Shown here: piece by piece, positions 5,038 to 7,268 of the stretch | How positions within the stretch are numbered: position 1 is the stretch's first letter | Layout of the letters: each line of letters starts with the position of its first letter | Source: Pseudomonadota bacterium | GTDB taxonomy: Bacteria; Pseudomonadota; Alphaproteobacteria; Rhizobiales; Xanthobacteraceae | NCBI GenBank assembly: GCA_023414975.1 | Contig: JAEZMI010000175.1 | Coordinates: forward strand, 1-7,268 | Length of the DNA: 7,268 nucleotides | Reading direction: 5' to 3' | Notes under the pieces: model-generated | Seen by the model: the letters and a program-made list of their open reading frames with translations, nothing else | The model's database searches: none | Told to the model about the DNA's origin: nothing | Position numbers and translations under genes: made by a program

Positions 5038-6381
5038 CTACCGCTCGGGTAAACCGCGCGGCTGCCGGAAGATGCCCGCCTCGATCTCGTCGCCCGCCGC
5101 ACCGATGACGCCGGCGGGGTCGTTGGCGAGTTCGAGGTCGTTCTCGTCGACGGCGAGGGGCCTTGCGGGCGCGGGCACCGGCGCCTTCGGCCGCAGCAGC
5201 CGCGCCGCCAACGCAATCAGCGCCATGCCGGGCATCACCACGCTCATCGCCAGCGTCGGCGAGGGGAACAAGCTCGCCGCGGCCGAGCCGGCGAAGCCGC
5301 CGCCGATCTGCAGGCAGCCCATGAGCGCCGCCGCCGAGCCGGCGATGGCGGGGGAGCCGGACAGCGCCGCCGTGGTCGCCCCCGGCATCACCAGCGCCAT
5401 GCCGCAGGCCCAGACCGCGACCGGCCCCATCACCGTGACGAAGGACAGCGGCAGCAGCCACGGCAGGAGCGCCATGGCCGCGCCGGCGAGCGTGACCATG
5501 ACGAGACCCACGGGGATGAGCCGGTTGGCGTCCACCCGCTTCATCGCCTGCCCGGCAATGATGGTGCCGCCCATATAGGCCCCGGTCTGGCAGATCATGG
5601 CGAGGCCGAACTGGGTCGGGGTCAGGCCCACCGCGTCGATCAGCACGAAGGGAAGGATCGCGCCGAGCGCGTAGATGCCGCCCACGGAGAAGCCGATGGT
5701 GAGGCTCGCCCGCATGAAGCCGGGGTCCCGCAGCAGCCGGCCGTAATTGCCGAGGATGCGGGCGGGCCGGGCCTGCGCCGGGTCCGGCAGCGGGTTGGTC
5801 TCGGGCACGCCGAGCAGGATGAGGCCCAGCGCGGCGAGGCCGTAGAGCACCATCACATAGAAGATGGGCTGCCAGCCGAAGGCGACGAGGATGGCGCCGC
5901 CCAGCGTCGGCGCGACCGCCGGGCCGACGGCGAGCATGGTGCCGATGAGGTTGAGGATGCGCGCCGAGGGCTGGCCGATGAACTGGTCGCGCACGATGGC
6001 GCGCGCGATGGCCGGGCCGGCCGCGACGCCGATGCCCTGCAGGGCGCGCCCGGCGATCAGCCAGCCGACGCTCGGGGCGGTCGCGGCGATCAGGCTGCCC
6101 GCGACATAGAGTGAGAAGAAGCCGATGGCGGCGGGGCGGCGCCCATAGGCATCCGAGAGCGGGCCGCACAGAAGCTGCGCCAGCGCGAAGGCGCCGAAAT
6201 AGACCGACAGGGTGAGCTTGAGCGTCGAGGCGGTGCTGCCGAAAGCCTCCACCAGCTCCGGCATGGCCGGGGTGTAGAGCGACATGCTCAAGGGGCCGAT
6301 GACGATGATGAGCGCGCCGATGACGGCGGTGCGCCGCTCCGTCATCACCGGAGCGGCCTCGGGGCGAAGCGGCAGGCTCAT
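5038..6381 (-). CDS. MFS drug efflux transporter, Bcr/CflA type (DHA1)
   Basis: A 447-residue inner-membrane transporter with about 12 hydrophobic segments from residue 18 to 396. Major facilitator signatures are clear: the loop 2-3 motif GPLSDAYGRRP (73-83), GRALQGIGVAAG (111-122) with the TM4 arginine, and the antiporter motif GPAVAPTLGG (153-162). The early PLSMSLYTPAMPELVEAFG (30-48) is characteristic of Bcr/CflA proton-driven exporters of drugs such as bicyclomycin and chloramphenicol; the real substrate is unknown. A hydrophilic tail of about 50 residues (398-447, Pro/Ala then acidic) extends past the last membrane segment. The start ATG (6381-6379) overlaps the MarR gene's TGA as ATGA, which favours it over Met13 and implies translational coupling. 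The family and the MarR neighbour together point to inducible efflux. Confidence 0.93.
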   Translation of the reverse strand: MSLPLRPEAAPVMTERRTAVIGALIIVIGPLSMSLYTPAMPELVEAFGSTASTLKLTLSVYFGAFALAQLLCGPLSDAYGRRPAAIGFFSLYVAGSLIAATAPSVGWLIAGRALQGIGVAAGPAIARAIVRDQFIGQPSARILNLIGTMLAVGPAVAPTLGGAILVAFGWQPIFYVMVLYGLAALGLILLGVPETNPLPDPAQARPARILGNYGRLLRDPGFMRASLTIGFSVGGIYALGAILPFVLIDAVGLTPTQFGLAMICQTGAYMGGTIIAGQAMKRVDANRLIPVGLVMVTLAGAAMALLPWLLPLSFVTVMGPVAVWACGMALVMPGATTAALSGSPAIAGSAAALMGCLQIGGGFAGSAAASLFPSPTLAMSVVMPGMALIALAARLLRPKAPVPAPARPLAVDENDLELANDPAGVIGAAGDEIEAGIFRQPRGLPER

Positions 6382-6827
6382 GCCCCCTCTCCCCGGCCCG
6401 GCGCCCGGAGATTGGCGCGAATGAGCTGGAGCGCGTGGCGCAGCGTGTCGCGTTCGGACGGGGTGACGCCCTCCAGCGCCTCCTCGCGGGCGGTGGCGGC
6501 GACGGCGCGGATGCGCGTCAACAGCGGCCCGGCCTCGGATGTGAGACGCACGATCTTGGCCCGGCGGTCGCTCGGGTCGGGTTCGCGCGCGATGACGCCC
6601 AGCGCCTCCAGCCGGTCGAGATAGCCGACCATGGTCATCGGCTCGATGCTCATGCGGTCGGCCAGCGCGCCCTGACGCAGGCCGGGATTGATGTCGAGGT
6701 GAAGCAGTGTGCGCGCCTCCCCGGCCGTGATGCCGAGCCCCGCCTCGGTGAAGGCGCGGTCCATGCGCGCCCGGTAAAGGCGCGCGGCGTCGACGAGGAT
6801 GAAGCCGAGGGGAATGTCCGTCATCAT
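6378..6827 (-). CDS. MarR family transcriptional regulator
   Basis: A 149-residue winged helix-turn-helix regulator counted from ATG 6827. ITAGEARTLLHLDINPGLRQGALADRMSIEPMTMVGYLDRLEALGVIAREPDPSDRRAKIVRLTSEA (33-99) gives, in order, the HTH with recognition helix around 60-73 and the beta wing centred on DPSDRRAK (84-91). Flanking helices 5-30 and 100-140 would form the dimer interface. MarR proteins usually repress a neighbouring efflux gene and release DNA on binding a small phenolic or drug ligand, which fits its ATGA overlap with the transporter gene. Two consecutive ATG codons (6827 and 6824) are possible starts and no good ribosome site precedes them. A longer frame to 7058 is rejected because it runs through intergenic repeats and lacks family similarity. 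Confidence 0.92.
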   Translation of the reverse strand: MMTDIPLGFILVDAARLYRARMDRAFTEAGLGITAGEARTLLHLDINPGLRQGALADRMSIEPMTMVGYLDRLEALGVIAREPDPSDRRAKIVRLTSEAGPLLTRIRAVAATAREEALEGVTPSERDTLRHALQLIRANLRAPGRGEGA

Positions 6828-6833
6828 CAGCCG

Positions 6834-6862
6834 GACATATAATAAGGCAAGCTTACGATCAA
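6834..6862 (-). promoter_or_regulatory. Candidate promoter/operator of the marR-efflux operon
   Basis: On the minus strand TTGATC (6862-6857) and TATGTC (6839-6834) are 17 bases apart; alternatively TATTAT (6844-6839) is a better -10 (five of six) but lacks a -35. Between them lies the inverted repeat TAAG-N5-CTTA (6843-6855), placed where a bound MarR dimer would block RNA polymerase. Either start would give a very short leader. The promoter and operator are inferred from position and symmetry only. Confidence 0.35.
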
Positions 6863-6890
6863 CCCGGATTTTGCGGGCGGCGAGAGCCGT

Positions 6891-6977
6891 GTCATCCTCG
6901 GGCTTGGCCCGGGGATCCATGACTTCGGCCGACGCGGGAGATAAGTCGTGGATGGCGGGGCAAAGCCCGGCCATGAC
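6891..6977. repeat. Composite palindromic repeat, copy 1 (two hairpins)
   Basis: Two 33-base palindromic modules, each opening with GTC and ending with ATGAC, are joined by 21 bases. The first (6891-6923) folds ATCCTCGGGC against GCCCGGGGAT with a TTG loop, 10 pairs including one wobble. The second (6945-6977) folds ATGGCGGGGC against GCCCGGCCAT with an AAA loop and one mismatch. The right two thirds recur at the end of the window. Confidence 0.8.
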
Positions 6978-7030
6978 GGCGTTCTTTCGGGAGCTTGCGC
7001 GCCAATCGGGCCGCCGGCAACTCCGACAGC

Positions 7031-7071
7031 CATCCTTCGAGGCGCGCTGCGCGCGCACCTCAGGATGACGG
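7031..7071 (+). repeat. Palindromic repeat, second type, unit A
   Basis: CATCCT (7031-7036) pairs with AGGATG (7062-7067), GAGG (7039-7042) with CCTC (7058-7061), and an inner CGCGC/GCGCG stem has a TGC loop. The two-base bulge TC lies on the left arm. Its outer sequence matches the reverse complement of the unit at 7101-7144. Confidence 0.8.
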
Positions 7072-7100
7072 CGCTCGATGGCTCGCTATCCGCGCGCGCC

Positions 7101-7144
7101 CCGTCATGCTGAGGTGCCGGCCAAGGGCCGGCCTCGAAGCACGC
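7101..7144 (-). repeat. Palindromic repeat, second type, unit B (inverted relative to A)
   Basis: The reverse complement shares CTTCGAGG at one end and CACCTCAG-ATGACGG (one differing base within) at the other with the unit at 7031-7071. The hairpin has TGCT/AGCA, GAGG/CCTC and an inner GCCGGCC/GGCCGGC stem with an AAG loop. The inner stems of the two units differ in sequence yet both pair, which suggests the structure is maintained. Confidence 0.8.
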
Positions 7145-7161
7145 AGACGCGCCCGACACCT

Positions 7162-7176
7162 CTCCCCGCCGGGGAG
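7162..7176. repeat. Short palindrome CTCCCC-GCC-GGGGAG
   Basis: A perfect 6-base-pair stem with a GCC loop between the two main repeat units. It resembles the CTCCCC..GGGGAG core of another common alphaproteobacterial intergenic repeat, but only this core is visible here. Confidence 0.45.
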
Positions 7177-7204
7177 CGGGAGTTCGCCAGCCTCACCCGA
7201 CAGC

Positions 7205-7268
7205 GTCATCCCGAACGGCCAAAGGCCGACGTGGGGGAGACGTCGTGGATGGCCGGGCCAAGCCCGGC
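7205..7268 (+). repeat. Composite palindromic repeat, copy 2, cut by window edge
   Basis: The stretch 7224-7268 matches 6927-6971 at 39 of 45 positions in the same direction. The first hairpin differs from copy 1: here it is CGGCC-AAA-GGCCG (7216-7228). The second hairpin (from 7242) carries GCCGGGC against GCCCGGC, so the mismatch seen in copy 1 is repaired. The end, probably CATGAC, lies outside the window. Confidence 0.75.

Larger units (their letters stand above)
6863..7268. other. Gene-free repeat mosaic upstream of marR
   Basis: These 406 bases contain no convincing gene. Frames that cross them yield peptides such as MDPRAKPEDD and ILRCARSAPRRM, which recur as spurious predictions in alphaproteobacterial genomes. 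The stretch is built of separate palindromic units with short unique spacers; 6978-7030 and 7177-7204 show nothing I can identify. Confidence 0.7.

Noticed and set aside
4652..6169. A 505-codon minus-strand frame overlapping the transporter
   Set aside because: It is an out-of-frame reading of the transporter gene, very rich in Arg, Ala and Gly, with no hydrophobic pattern or motif.
6828..7058. N-terminal extension of the MarR protein by 77 residues
   Set aside because: It crosses the palindromic repeats and contains the repeat-derived peptide MDPRAKPEDD; the MarR fold starts after 6827.
6891..7268. CRISPR array
   Set aside because: The repeats are few, unequal, in both orientations and internally palindromic, without regular spacers.

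Overview
This is a GC-rich window from an alphaproteobacterium, most likely Hyphomicrobiales/Rhizobiales (a Xanthobacter/Ancylobacter/Starkeya-like genome would fit, but I infer this only from base composition, gene families and the style of the intergenic repeats). It holds seven protein genes, one tRNA gene and a block of short intergenic repeats. Most of it is ordinary housekeeping and accessory chromosome. I see no phage, IS element, CRISPR array, toxin-antitoxin pair or defence system, and nothing I could honestly call a new multi-gene system.

Left part (1-2291, minus strand): the head of a probable iron/siderophore (or corrinoid) uptake operon. A periplasmic binding protein of the FecB/BtuF type comes first. 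It is followed 66 bases later by an exported YncE-like beta-propeller protein that runs off the left edge. Between this operon and the divergent ugd gene lies a 370-base region with a strikingly AT-rich core (29% GC over 2341-2440). The core carries promoter-like hexamers and a candidate iron-response site; the ugd side carries stable hairpins.

Middle (2662-5032): ugd (UDP-glucose 6-dehydrogenase, supplying UDP-glucuronate for surface polysaccharides) lies on the plus strand. Next is a minus-strand tRNA-Ala with anticodon CGC and its own TTGACA-type promoter. Then comes a yggT-DUF167 gene pair on the plus strand, the same order as yggT-yggU in E. coli.

Right part (5038-6827, minus strand): a two-gene operon of a MarR-type repressor and a Bcr/CflA-type drug efflux transporter, joined by a 4-base ATGA stop/start overlap. 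The regulator probably controls its own operon. The transporter gene converges on the DUF167 gene with only 5 bases between the two stop codons.

The last 400 bases (6863-7268) hold no gene. They are a mosaic of short palindromic repeats: two direct copies of one composite unit (39 of 45 bases identical over the shared part) and an inverted pair of a second hairpin unit. Spurious reading frames through them give peptides such as MDPRAKPEDD, a familiar artefact of alphaproteobacterial intergenic repeats.
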